From: Prorocentrum cordatum
Taxonomy: Eukaryota; Sar; Dinophyceae; Prorocentrales; Prorocentraceae
Length of the DNA stretch: 64,000 bases
Reading direction: 5' to 3'
Assembly (NCBI GenBank): GCA_963575745.1
Contig: CAUYUJ010015952.1
Coordinates: forward strand, 173,501 to 237,500
The notes beneath the pieces were generated by a model, which was not told where the DNA came from, made no database searches, and saw only the letters and a program-made list of their open reading frames with translations. The position numbers and the translations under genes are program-made. Below, piece after piece: positions 31,078-39,878 of this stretch (its first letter is position 1; each line of letters begins with the position of its first letter).

Positions 31078-31454
31078 TCCACTGCTCTACTAGCAGGGGA
31101 TCGATCACAACCAAGCTGGGCAACCAGCCCTCCCTCCAGAGAACCTCGACCACACCGTTCCTTATGGGGTGAGTCAAACCCCCAACCGACGGTGTATCCA
31201 CCTACCTGGGAGACGACGATTTCGACTCCGGCACCGACACAGATACTGTATCATCAGACGGTGTTGAAGCTTTAGATTGGTCAGATATCATGAATATGGA
31301 AAATGATAATCAGCGTGCTGAACACTTGTTTTGGTTACTGCAACAGGCAAAACGGAGGTGGAGGAGGTTCGCACGAAAACCAGTGCGTCGTGTGAGGAGG
31401 AGGATACGGAGGAGTTTCAAATGAAAAGGTAAAGGCAAACGGGGTCGTCGTAGG

Positions 31455-33302
31455 TTGAATGGACGAGGCATCACGGCCTTCCTCCAGAAGCTCTCAGATG
31501 ATCAGTATGATGAGATATTTTTTGGGGGAAAAGGCCGTGGCAAAGGCCGTAGAGATACCTCAGGCAAAGGCAAAGGTAGGCGGGGAAACCCGCGAGGTAG
31601 AGACGGCCAGGTCCTAAAGTGCCATGAGTGTGATAGTACTGACCATCTTGTGAGAGATTGTCCAGCGAAGGGAAATGGAAAGGGCAGATCGACCGAAGTC
31701 CATTTTGGCTCAAGTGAACCATTTATTGAATATCTGAGCCTCCAGGATTTTGAGGCCATGGAACAGATAGTTTACACTTGGGTTAGCTGCATGGACAACG
31801 TCGACGAGCTCGAGGCGCATGGCCATAGACTGTACGAGTACTACCTCGAGTACGTCCGCAGGTTCGTTGTCGGCAACAACGAGCTCACTCCCGTGGATCA
31901 AGGAACGCTGGGAAACCAGCCTTTATCTTTCTTCGACTGGATGTTCGGGAACCCAGGCAACATCATGGCCTACGAGAGCAGTGACGAGGACGTCACTGTA
32001 GAGGCCTCGCCTTCAGAGGTTGACCACAACCTCCAACCCCCACCCGACCTCGCGCCTGGAAACAGGCCTACCTATCCTCGAAATCACGCTGAACTTATAG
32101 AAATGGAGTCTCAAGCGCTCGTTGCGGGCGTACCAGGGGACCCATTGATGCCCCCTGGTTCGCTTGCTCCAGGCGAGTACGGACCACGCGCACTACTGCA
32201 AACCCTCATGAGGATGCACGAGATATTAACCATTGCATATCCCGAGAGTCAAGAAAGCATCGAAGCTGGTAACATGATGCTGCAGGACACTGACGCCTGC
32301 GACGACTCGGAGTTAGTGTTGGCAGCCTTGACTCTTGTTGACAGCGTGCACCCTGGGGACGTGCAGAGGCATGTGTGGTACTCCAGAGGGAGATGGCGTG
32401 AGGCCCTTGAAAGGGCCATCGCCATGCGCGGCCAGGCTCTTCCTCCGCCAGGATGGGGTCTCCAGGCGGCGGGACTACGGCCTAATCATACTGCCATGCG
32501 CAACATTGCTGGGCAGCCTGTGCTCGGCAACGAGCCTGAGCCGACAACCGCGCCGCCTACTCCGGGACAGCCAAGCGACGCTCAGACGCCGGCTACGCAG
32601 GGGAACCTGCCCGCCCCGGCTGCGCCGACGGCCGTCATCATTGGCAATTCTACATCAGAAGATGAAGAGGGTGATGGTTGCGGGTTGTGCGAGGACGAAG
32701 CCACAATCCTCATGATGGAGGTCACTGGCGAGGAAGAGGTGGACTTCGATCCTGACGAGCCTGACGCACCAACACCACCGGCACAAGTGCCAATTGCGCC
32801 GGGCTCCAGCCAGCAGGGAAACCTGCTTCTATTAGACGATCCACCTGGGATCGCGCAGGAGCCTCCGCAGGCGCCCCCGCCGGCTCCCGCTCAGGCTGCA
32901 CCGGCAGCCTCTTCTGATGAGCATGCCGGAAGGTCTCGTTCCCATCCACGCCTCAGAGAAGAGCCCCATCTGCAGGCACGGCTTCCTCGTGAGTGGAGGC
33001 AAGCTGGCCCAAAAGAACACGCTCTTAGGCGAGGGGGCGAATTGCTTCCTTATAATGACCCAAGGCGTCGGAAAGGGGAACACTCGGCCTTCGGCAAGGG
33101 CAACCCCGCCTATAGAGGCGCTCAGGGTAAGTCCATACGCGGTGGCTACCAGCTTGCGACGAACATTCGTACTGGTGAGATACAAGAAGTACGAACGCAG
33201 CTGCGTAACGTCATCGCAGCACGCAAACTGTATCGGCCTCAGGCAGTTTGTGGACCAACCATGCTCAGCCGTTCCAGGAGCATAGGCCGGGATGCCCTGT
33301 AG
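31455..33302 (+). CDS. Copia gag C-terminal part with CCHC zinc knuckle
   Basis: 615-residue frame. It starts in Gly/Lys/Arg-rich sequence (GKGRGKGRRDTSGKGKGRRG) followed by CHECDSTDHLVRDC, a perfect C-x2-C-x4-H-x4-C retroviral-type knuckle near residue 57 that binds element RNA. The rest is acidic and Pro/Ala/Gln-rich with no other domain I recognise. Six hairpins lie in it (31580, 31907, 32054, 32522, 32597, 32813) and are read as RGNPR, LGNQP, PGNRP, LGNEP, QGNLP and QGNLL. The true protein probably begins upstream and is cut by the TGA at 31422. A spliced-leader-like 22-mer lies at 31693-31714, just after the knuckle. Confidence 0.75.
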   Translation: MNGRGITAFLQKLSDDQYDEIFFGGKGRGKGRRDTSGKGKGRRGNPRGRDGQVLKCHECDSTDHLVRDCPAKGNGKGRSTEVHFGSSEPFIEYLSLQDFEAMEQIVYTWVSCMDNVDELEAHGHRLYEYYLEYVRRFVVGNNELTPVDQGTLGNQPLSFFDWMFGNPGNIMAYESSDEDVTVEASPSEVDHNLQPPPDLAPGNRPTYPRNHAELIEMESQALVAGVPGDPLMPPGSLAPGEYGPRALLQTLMRMHEILTIAYPESQESIEAGNMMLQDTDACDDSELVLAALTLVDSVHPGDVQRHVWYSRGRWREALERAIAMRGQALPPPGWGLQAAGLRPNHTAMRNIAGQPVLGNEPEPTTAPPTPGQPSDAQTPATQGNLPAPAAPTAVIIGNSTSEDEEGDGCGLCEDEATILMMEVTGEEEVDFDPDEPDAPTPPAQVPIAPGSSQQGNLLLLDDPPGIAQEPPQAPPPAPAQAAPAASSDEHAGRSRSHPRLREEPHLQARLPREWRQAGPKEHALRRGGELLPYNDPRRRKGEHSAFGKGNPAYRGAQGKSIRGGYQLATNIRTGEIQEVRTQLRNVIAARKLYRPQAVCGPTMLSRSRSIGRDAL

Positions 33303-33373
33303 GGCTCAACAAGGGTTTGAGCCCGAACTGAGGCCGTGCTCCTCATGAGGAGGGCCATCCACCGCTGATCCCG

Positions 33374-35089
33374 ATGACACAAGACGAGATCGCAGAGATC
33401 AATCGTCGTCTCGGGATCACGGTTCACACGAGGCCGAAGGCCGAGGAGGTTAAGCCTCCTCCGGTTCCAAGGGGACTGGTGCCCATGACCCAGGAGGGAA
33501 AGGATGCGCTCTGCAACCTTCCTGGAATGCGAGGAAACTCGCCCAGCGTTTCCAGCCAGTCCCAACGGCCAGAACCGACAGCCAACGATGGCCAGAAGGC
33601 CCAGCGAGTTGCTGCAGATGAGGAACGTATACGAATAGCAGAGGAACGCACACGCGAGGCAACTCGCCAGATGCTGATGGGTTCCCAAAAGATATACATG
33701 AAGGGGGCGAAGAAGCCCCCACTCCCACTCCAACCGAAGGCTAAGAGCGAAACTCCAGCACCGAAGTCGCCTTCGGGGGTGAGACCGAAAACAACAGCAC
33801 GCTCTGAGGATCCTGGGTCAGATGTGCAGATGGAGGTGCCTCGCTCTAACGCGCCGAGATCACCGACTGGAGCAACTCCAGCACAAGGACCCGATCCCAA
33901 GCAGCAATCTCAGGACCCTGTGGAGGTACGGAGACGCCCGCCTAGTCGCAGCGGATCTATCGCCAGTAAGGCTAAGGCTTTCGAGCGTACAGGGTACGCC
34001 CCTGCGCCAGCCTCACCTGTGGCTGCACGCTCCAAAAGGTCCGATGAAGGTGCTCTGTCTAGGGGTACCTGGGTGCCGACGATTAGGGGCAGCGCCAGTC
34101 GAGAGTCACCGCGGGGAAACCCGCCAGGCGCTGCCGCTGCAGCTTCCTCCTCTTCAGGAGCCGCAGCCTCTTCGGCGACAGAGGCTCCTGTGCGGGGAAA
34201 CCCGCCCGAGGATCAGCTGCACCACCCAGGAGACACGTCCTTCACCAGTGGGAGTCAGAACGTGATCAGGGATAGACTTGCTCTGCGGAAGCTCCCACCG
34301 ATACGTTCGGTGGATGAGGACTTCATGAGAATATGCAGGCAAGAAAACATTATCCCGAGTAAGAATCACACCCTCAAGCAACTGAGTAAAGCTCTCAGTA
34401 GGATATGCAGACACGCGCCTGACAAGCCACACAATCCTGTGTGGAGCCTGAATACATTCGATGATCCTGATGGTTGGATTAACCTCGTAGAGCTCGTAAA
34501 TGAGTATCCGTGGCACCGCGGACGAACGAGACATGATGGGTACAATCCCAAACATGACGAGGCCAAAGTCATCACCGCGAACCTATACGGCCGAACGGTG
34601 GACCAGCTGGCTGCCATCATGATGGAGATTGTTCATGTCCGCGAACCAGACGGTGAAGAGAAACAACGCCTTCAGTTCAAGGTATTAGTGCGGGATTCTG
34701 GCAAGCCCGACATCTTCATCCGTGCCTCTCAAGGGCGCTCGTGGACGCTGAAGGCTCCATGGTCGTTGCACAAGTATATTGTACTACGCGACAACCCTGC
34801 CGGGAGACCGGCCCCATGCCCCGAGGTCGCCATGCGTGGCACTCGATGGAATGCCTTTGAAGGTATTATGTGGTATGGCCTTTCCTGTCGTTCCGAACAC
34901 AACTCGAAGAAAAAGGGGACAGGCCGGTCACGCATCCACTTTGCGCCGACGGTCCGCCGTCGCAATGTGAACAGTGGGTGGGGCCCTGATTCCAACATCA
35001 TCATCTTTGTGGACTGGCATAAGGCCTTGAAGGATGGAATAAAATTTTGTTGGTCTGTGAATGGAGTCTTTTTTATCCGAGGGAAATGA
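33374..35089 (+). CDS. RNA 2'-phosphotransferase (Tpt1/KptA)-like domain in a copia element
   Basis: 571 residues: a Pro/Ser/Ala-rich N-terminal half, then a Tpt1/KptA domain from about residue 335. Visible landmarks in order are LSKALSRICRHAPDK (family LSxxLRHxP with the catalytic Arg-His), DDPDGWINLVELV, IFIRASQGRSW (family IRAxQGHS), AMRGTRWNAFEGIMWYGL (family HGT..xxI...GL), SRIHFA (family HIHFA) and FVDWHKALKDGIKF with SVNGVFF (last strands). Tpt1 enzymes remove the splice-junction 2'-phosphate from RNA using NAD+. Two family histidines, in QGHS and HGT, are arginine here, so activity is doubtful. The frame stops at 35089, but the domain's final segment GNDGIIEPYYISHVEDLATG continues in the overlapping frame (to 35600), indicating a one-base shift at about 35083. 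Hairpins at 33529, 34111 and 34192 lie in its linker. Confidence 0.85.
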   Translation: MTQDEIAEINRRLGITVHTRPKAEEVKPPPVPRGLVPMTQEGKDALCNLPGMRGNSPSVSSQSQRPEPTANDGQKAQRVAADEERIRIAEERTREATRQMLMGSQKIYMKGAKKPPLPLQPKAKSETPAPKSPSGVRPKTTARSEDPGSDVQMEVPRSNAPRSPTGATPAQGPDPKQQSQDPVEVRRRPPSRSGSIASKAKAFERTGYAPAPASPVAARSKRSDEGALSRGTWVPTIRGSASRESPRGNPPGAAAAASSSSGAAASSATEAPVRGNPPEDQLHHPGDTSFTSGSQNVIRDRLALRKLPPIRSVDEDFMRICRQENIIPSKNHTLKQLSKALSRICRHAPDKPHNPVWSLNTFDDPDGWINLVELVNEYPWHRGRTRHDGYNPKHDEAKVITANLYGRTVDQLAAIMMEIVHVREPDGEEKQRLQFKVLVRDSGKPDIFIRASQGRSWTLKAPWSLHKYIVLRDNPAGRPAPCPEVAMRGTRWNAFEGIMWYGLSCRSEHNSKKKGTGRSRIHFAPTVRRRNVNSGWGPDSNIIIFVDWHKALKDGIKFCWSVNGVFFIRGK

Positions 35090-35600
35090 TGGTATCATCG
35101 AACCGTACTACATTTCCCACGTGGAAGACCTTGCCACGGGGAAGCAATGGCGCAATCCAGACTATCTGGGTAATCGTACGGCACGCGTCTCCACCGCCAT
35201 AATGACGGCCCCTGGTAGGTGGGCTGACGTAGGCAGTGCTAGTGTCAAGTACCAGTGGTCTCGCGACCAAGAGGGCGTCGACCCTCCTAGGGTTTACGTT
35301 CACAGAGAAGTTGGGGACCACTACAGCCCTGCCACGCTGGGAAACCAGCCCGAAGTCCACCAGATCTTTATGGCCACCGAGAGCGAGGCCGGAAGCGCGG
35401 CTCGAAGCCGCGCTGCAAGCCAGGGGCCTAGTGCCATATCTTGGCAGGCCATCAGCACCTCGGATCTGGACCAGATCGCGGCCGGGTGGAGCAATTGGCG
35501 GATAGATTATATCAGCAAGACCCCTGGGCCGCTGGCCAGGGAGCCATGTCCGCCATGGCGACGCGTAATCGTCAGGCCATGCAGGGAAACCTGCCCATAA
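35061..35600 (+). pseudogene. Displaced end of the Tpt1-like ORF
   Basis: Continues the Tpt1-like domain after its frameshift: GNDGIIEPYYISHVEDLATG matches the usual last strands and helix. The rest (DYLGNRTARV, SVKYQWSRDQEGVDPPRVYV) is not recognised. Carries hairpin 35336 (TLGNQPEV). The last 160 bases overlap the start of the next ORF in another frame. Confidence 0.55.
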
Positions 35601-38404
35601 ATGGACTCCGGAATGAGATGCCTGAGCCGCAGGGAGACCCACAGACGTTCGGCCGCATCTTTGGAGAGCCTGCTCGATTCGAGCAGATGCATGGTAGCCC
35701 CTCGCATAGTATGCACACACCGAGGGGCATGACCCCAATGGCGACGCCACCTGCACAGTCTCCGTTCGGGACTCCTGGTCGCCCTGCCACGAGTGGCACC
35801 CTCATGGAGAGGATCGCAGCGGCCAGGGCCGAGCATGGCACAGCTCTCCTGGACATGATGCCGCCCGGCGCTCCAACGAGTCAGCAGGGAAACCTGCCCG
35901 GCACTCCAATCCATCATCGACCGTTTGCTGGACAAACCACAGTCGCTGGTGCGCCTGATGACTACCGTGCAAGGGTGGCGGCTGCTGTGCAACAGGTGCA
36001 GAGTCACAACCTGCCTCGCCCGAGTGGCCAGAGGTGGAGGCCGGCCTGGTCCTGGGAGCCTGAGGGCCCCAATCCAAGGGGCCCTGCTCGGCAACGAGCC
36101 TTTATCCCAGCCTTCAATGCTCACCCGAGCATGGCCCAAGGCCAGAGACCATCGCCAGCGCGCATGAATCCGCCGCTGTACCATGATGGGTCCAGAGTTC
36201 CGAACAAGTTTGTTCGCGAGATGGCGGATCAATTCCACAGCCTCACAAACGTGCGCTGTAGCGATCAGTCCATGCATCCGCACGTGGCCTTTATGCCTGC
36301 GCCGACGACGCCAGATGTGGCTGTCCAGCCTACTGCCCATTCGATATCGTCTGGCAGTAGAGGTGTGCCTGATTATATCAGGCAGACATACCACACCCAA
36401 CAGGCATGCTTTCGGCGCAGACAGGCCGTGCAGAACGTGCGCGATCAGTCACGCGCAGCCGCGCTTGAGGTTGTGAGGAACAGAGGCTCACCCATGCGAG
36501 GAAACTCGCCCGCTGTGACGCCTACAGCCTCCGCGTCAGCAGCTCCTCCAGTTGTGGCTGCCGGAGTGCAGGAGGTGCTGGATCCATCAGGGGGTCCTCC
36601 AGCGACCTTCATGCCCTCCGAGACGGTCCTGGAGATGCAGCGGCGGGTATATCCCAGAGCAGCAGATGTGGAAGTTTTCACTGGGATGGAAGATGCCTGC
36701 GCGGTATGCCTCGAAGAATTTCAGCCCAGGGAGAGCGTTTGCCGTTTGAGATGCAATCACTTATTCCATGAGGAGTGCTGGCATTCAAATGTGGTGGGCC
36801 ATGTTGCAAACCAGCGCGAGGGAGACCCTCAGCAACCACCATGTGCTATCTGCCGAGCGCCTGGCATCATAGCGTCATCATTCCCATGGACCGGCTCCTA
36901 CACTCAGGCTCCTGAGCAAGCAGCGAGGGAGCTGCGGGAGTTGAGGAGCATGGTGGAGGAGATGACAGCCAGGATGCTAGACAGGAAGACAGCTCAGCCC
37001 CAGCAGCAGGGACACCTGCCGGAGGAGGTGAGGCCGCCGATGGAGACGGGATACTTCGATCAGCTTATCCCGATGACGGCGCCTCAGCAGGGAAACCTGC
37101 CTAACACCCCACAGGTGTCTCCTCAAATGTCTCCCCAGAGTGGGGGCGGGGCAGAGCTGGCACTGGACCCTGAGCAGCTGCGTGAGTTGCGTGTTCGGCA
37201 TTTCCAGACCCAAGTGGATAATGCGCACACAACCTTTATGCTGGACGCCGACAATCCTGAGACTGAGAGTGCGTCGTTTGACCTCTCAGACTCCTCAGTG
37301 GCAACAGAAGCAACAGCAGCCAGGGCCGTCGATTTCACAGCGACGAACGAGGAGTTCGATGAGTGGTTGCAGTACAGGGATCACCTCACGAATGAGGGGT
37401 TGCAGGACATCACCCTTCACTCGTATCTGACGCTGACGAGACGCACTACCCGCGAGCAGTATACGAGCATACGTGATGAGTATGCCAACTGGCGGGAGGA
37501 GCGTGGCGCTCATGCTCAGAACGTGTCGTACTTCCAGTACATCGACCTGGCACGCATGGCCGAAGGCAGGCCGGGTGCCAGCGTAGCGCGGGGAAACCCG
37601 CCAGGGAGTGCGACCGAATCGCGGGGAAACCCGCCAGATGGCACAGCTGGCACTTCAGAAACAGTGCGCATCAAGCATCCGAGTAAGACTTTCTTGGAGG
37701 ATGGTGGAAACTCTATCCTCATCGATGTGGGCTCGAAGATTAACATAATGGGAGAAAACACGAGCCGCAAGTTTGTCCAGGCTGCTGAGGCACATGGCCG
37801 TTCTTGCACGTTCGAACCCCGTTCTCGTCTGAACATCAACGGGGTGGGCGAAGGGTCGGCCCCAGCGGATACCGTAGGCACCTTCAGTATTGCCTGCGAG
37901 TGCCAGGGCTCGACCCAGCTCGATTCGTACAAGACGAACATTGTGTCAGGCTGTGGCAATGACCTGCCAGCCATCCGAGGCCTCGATAGTACGCAGGACA
38001 AGCGCACTATTATTGTGCTCGAACGAGGCCAGGAGAAGTTGATATTCCCTGGGAAGGGACAGGTCAAGATGGAGCTCCCCGAGGGCTCCAAGATCATGCC
38101 GACGACGAAGCTGCCATCAGGGCATCTGTCGATCAGGTGTGATCGATTTGGAGCTGCGGGCCAACCCGCCTCGAGCTCAAGCAGCACGTCATTTCAGACG
38201 GTGCTGACGGGCGAGCCGACCCCGGCGCAGGAGCGCGAACAGTTGCAGGGAAACCTGCCTCAGGGGTTGATGGGGGCGCTCGCCAAAGCTATGATGAGAG
38301 GCGATAGCATCGGCGATCTTGAGACGTTCGATTGCTTCGTAGCCAGGACACTGGCCCAGCATGGTGGAAGTGTACCCATGGACGCTGTGCGATCCCGCCG
38401 GTAG
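35441..38404 (+). CDS. Copia polyprotein part with RING-H2 finger and aspartic protease
   Basis: 987-residue frame. A low-complexity Pro/Gly/Gln region is followed near residue 418 by a RING-H2 finger: CAVCLEEF, LRCNHLFHEECW and PPCAICR, giving C-x2-C, C-x-H-x2-H-x2-C and C-x2-C. RING-H2 fingers usually recruit E2 ubiquitin enzymes. Near residues 755-870 comes a protease-like segment: NSILIDVGSKINIMGENTSR, with D-V-G-S in place of the usual D-[ST]-G, then a strand NINGVGEG and the FSIACECQG region. This is the position and pattern of the copia protease. Ten hairpins lie within this ORF, seven read as xGNxP. A stop at 38402 separates it from the next pol segment. Confidence 0.75.
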   Translation: MAGHQHLGSGPDRGRVEQLADRLYQQDPWAAGQGAMSAMATRNRQAMQGNLPINGLRNEMPEPQGDPQTFGRIFGEPARFEQMHGSPSHSMHTPRGMTPMATPPAQSPFGTPGRPATSGTLMERIAAARAEHGTALLDMMPPGAPTSQQGNLPGTPIHHRPFAGQTTVAGAPDDYRARVAAAVQQVQSHNLPRPSGQRWRPAWSWEPEGPNPRGPARQRAFIPAFNAHPSMAQGQRPSPARMNPPLYHDGSRVPNKFVREMADQFHSLTNVRCSDQSMHPHVAFMPAPTTPDVAVQPTAHSISSGSRGVPDYIRQTYHTQQACFRRRQAVQNVRDQSRAAALEVVRNRGSPMRGNSPAVTPTASASAAPPVVAAGVQEVLDPSGGPPATFMPSETVLEMQRRVYPRAADVEVFTGMEDACAVCLEEFQPRESVCRLRCNHLFHEECWHSNVVGHVANQREGDPQQPPCAICRAPGIIASSFPWTGSYTQAPEQAARELRELRSMVEEMTARMLDRKTAQPQQQGHLPEEVRPPMETGYFDQLIPMTAPQQGNLPNTPQVSPQMSPQSGGGAELALDPEQLRELRVRHFQTQVDNAHTTFMLDADNPETESASFDLSDSSVATEATAARAVDFTATNEEFDEWLQYRDHLTNEGLQDITLHSYLTLTRRTTREQYTSIRDEYANWREERGAHAQNVSYFQYIDLARMAEGRPGASVARGNPPGSATESRGNPPDGTAGTSETVRIKHPSKTFLEDGGNSILIDVGSKINIMGENTSRKFVQAAEAHGRSCTFEPRSRLNINGVGEGSAPADTVGTFSIACECQGSTQLDSYKTNIVSGCGNDLPAIRGLDSTQDKRTIIVLERGQEKLIFPGKGQVKMELPEGSKIMPTTKLPSGHLSIRCDRFGAAGQPASSSSSTSFQTVLTGEPTPAQEREQLQGNLPQGLMGALAKAMMRGDSIGDLETFDCFVARTLAQHGGSVPMDAVRSRR

Positions 38405-38656
38405 ATAGTGATGGGGTACACGAACCGTGAGCTGCAGACAGTCAGTGACGCAAGGTCCAAGGGCGTGCTGAAGCAGCTGATGGATAATCCATCCATGCTG
38501 GCGGCATCTGCGGAGCAATCCGCCTCTGAGGCCACGGCGCGCTGCAGTGCTGAGCTCCAGCATCTGAGGGAAGCCCAGATGCTGGCAGACATTGCAGGCG
38601 CATCTTCTTTATCTTGAAGATGGCAGGGCGACGCTGCCCCCTCGTCGTCTTGCCTG

Positions 38657-39511
38657 ATGGCCGAAAAGCAGTGGGGTAACAAGGACAGCGGGGCAACCTG
38701 CCTTAGCAAAAGAGCTTTTGTCATTGAAGATACGAGAGAGGCTTGCGCCGACCTCCGCACCCGAGGTTATATATGTGATCGTATTTCCCACAGTGAGCTT
38801 ATGACGACTGTGGGCACAGATTACCTGGGTGCAGTGATCAGTGGAGATTACACTCTCATTTGGATTAGTACCCCGGGTGACTGGCATGTACGAACTCCAG
38901 GAAAGAGAGTGGCCCCACATTGGTCACGTATCCAAAACCTTCTGATAAAAGCCAGGAAGCTCCGTATGAAAATCATAATATTTGGTCCCCCGGGATATGG
39001 TTGGAAGTTATCTCCAGTACGTGATACTCTGGAAGATCTTAAGCTGTCAGTAATACGGATGCGTTTGTGGCATGTCGGTATTCGGTTCAATATGCAAGAC
39101 AGTACACCGAGTGGTACTTATATGCAGGTAGCGACATCAATACCGATTAACTCTAAACTGTGGGCATGTACGTGCAAATTGGCGATGCCACAACATGTGT
39201 TGGATTGGTACGGCCAAACGGTGCGGCATGCTGAATGGCGAGCTCAGACACGTACTACACTCATCCGTCATCTGAACGACAAAATCTTGGGAAGCACCAC
39301 CACGCACGGAAACATGCCTATATATTATTTGAACACTTATACACGTACGGACCGCAACATCCATCTTTACGTGACGACCAACAAGGGAGGACCGAAATGG
39401 TCTGATGTTATCCGACATGTATCCAGTGCTGATCCACCAACGGGATCCAGGATACCAGGATGCCATGATGTAACCTGGATACCAATGCGGTCATCCAGGA
39501 TATCGCAGTAG
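38657..39511 (+). CDS. Conserved copia pol segment, function unknown
   Basis: A frame with LIWISTPGDWHVRTPGKRVA, LLIKARKLRMKIIIFGPPGYGW and CKLAMPQHVLDWYGQ. My recollection is that dinoflagellate copia polyproteins have a similar block between protease and the methyltransferase-like region (a glycine-proline turn after a hydrophobic strand, then a Cys/His-containing HVLDW end). No enzymatic function is known to me. The frame drifts into unrelated sequence before its stop. Confidence 0.5.
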   Translation: MAEKQWGNKDSGATCLSKRAFVIEDTREACADLRTRGYICDRISHSELMTTVGTDYLGAVISGDYTLIWISTPGDWHVRTPGKRVAPHWSRIQNLLIKARKLRMKIIIFGPPGYGWKLSPVRDTLEDLKLSVIRMRLWHVGIRFNMQDSTPSGTYMQVATSIPINSKLWACTCKLAMPQHVLDWYGQTVRHAEWRAQTRTTLIRHLNDKILGSTTTHGNMPIYYLNTYTRTDRNIHLYVTTNKGGPKWSDVIRHVSSADPPTGSRIPGCHDVTWIPMRSSRISQ

Positions 39512-39878
39512 CTGATCAACCAACGGGATATGATTGGCATGCACCACTACCTGCAGGGGTTGCCAACATCAGCAGACGGTTGTATTGGCAAGCCGAGGAA
39601 CCGGTCTTGCTCGGAAGCGAGCCTACTCAATCACCACAGAAACCTAGACGCGTCATCATAGATGACTGTCCTCTCCCCCTCCCGACTCTGGCGATTGACG
39701 CATGTACCCTTTCAACCGCGACAATGGGCACACAGACCGGCGAACAAGACGAGCAAGTCTTACTTACAGCATCGCGTATCAAGCAGAAGGAAAGGCTCAA
39801 AGCCGAAAAGGAAGCAGGCATCAAGCCTCGCCGCATCAAAAAGCACGTTAAGACGGAAACGACGATTGCGGCGACGAC

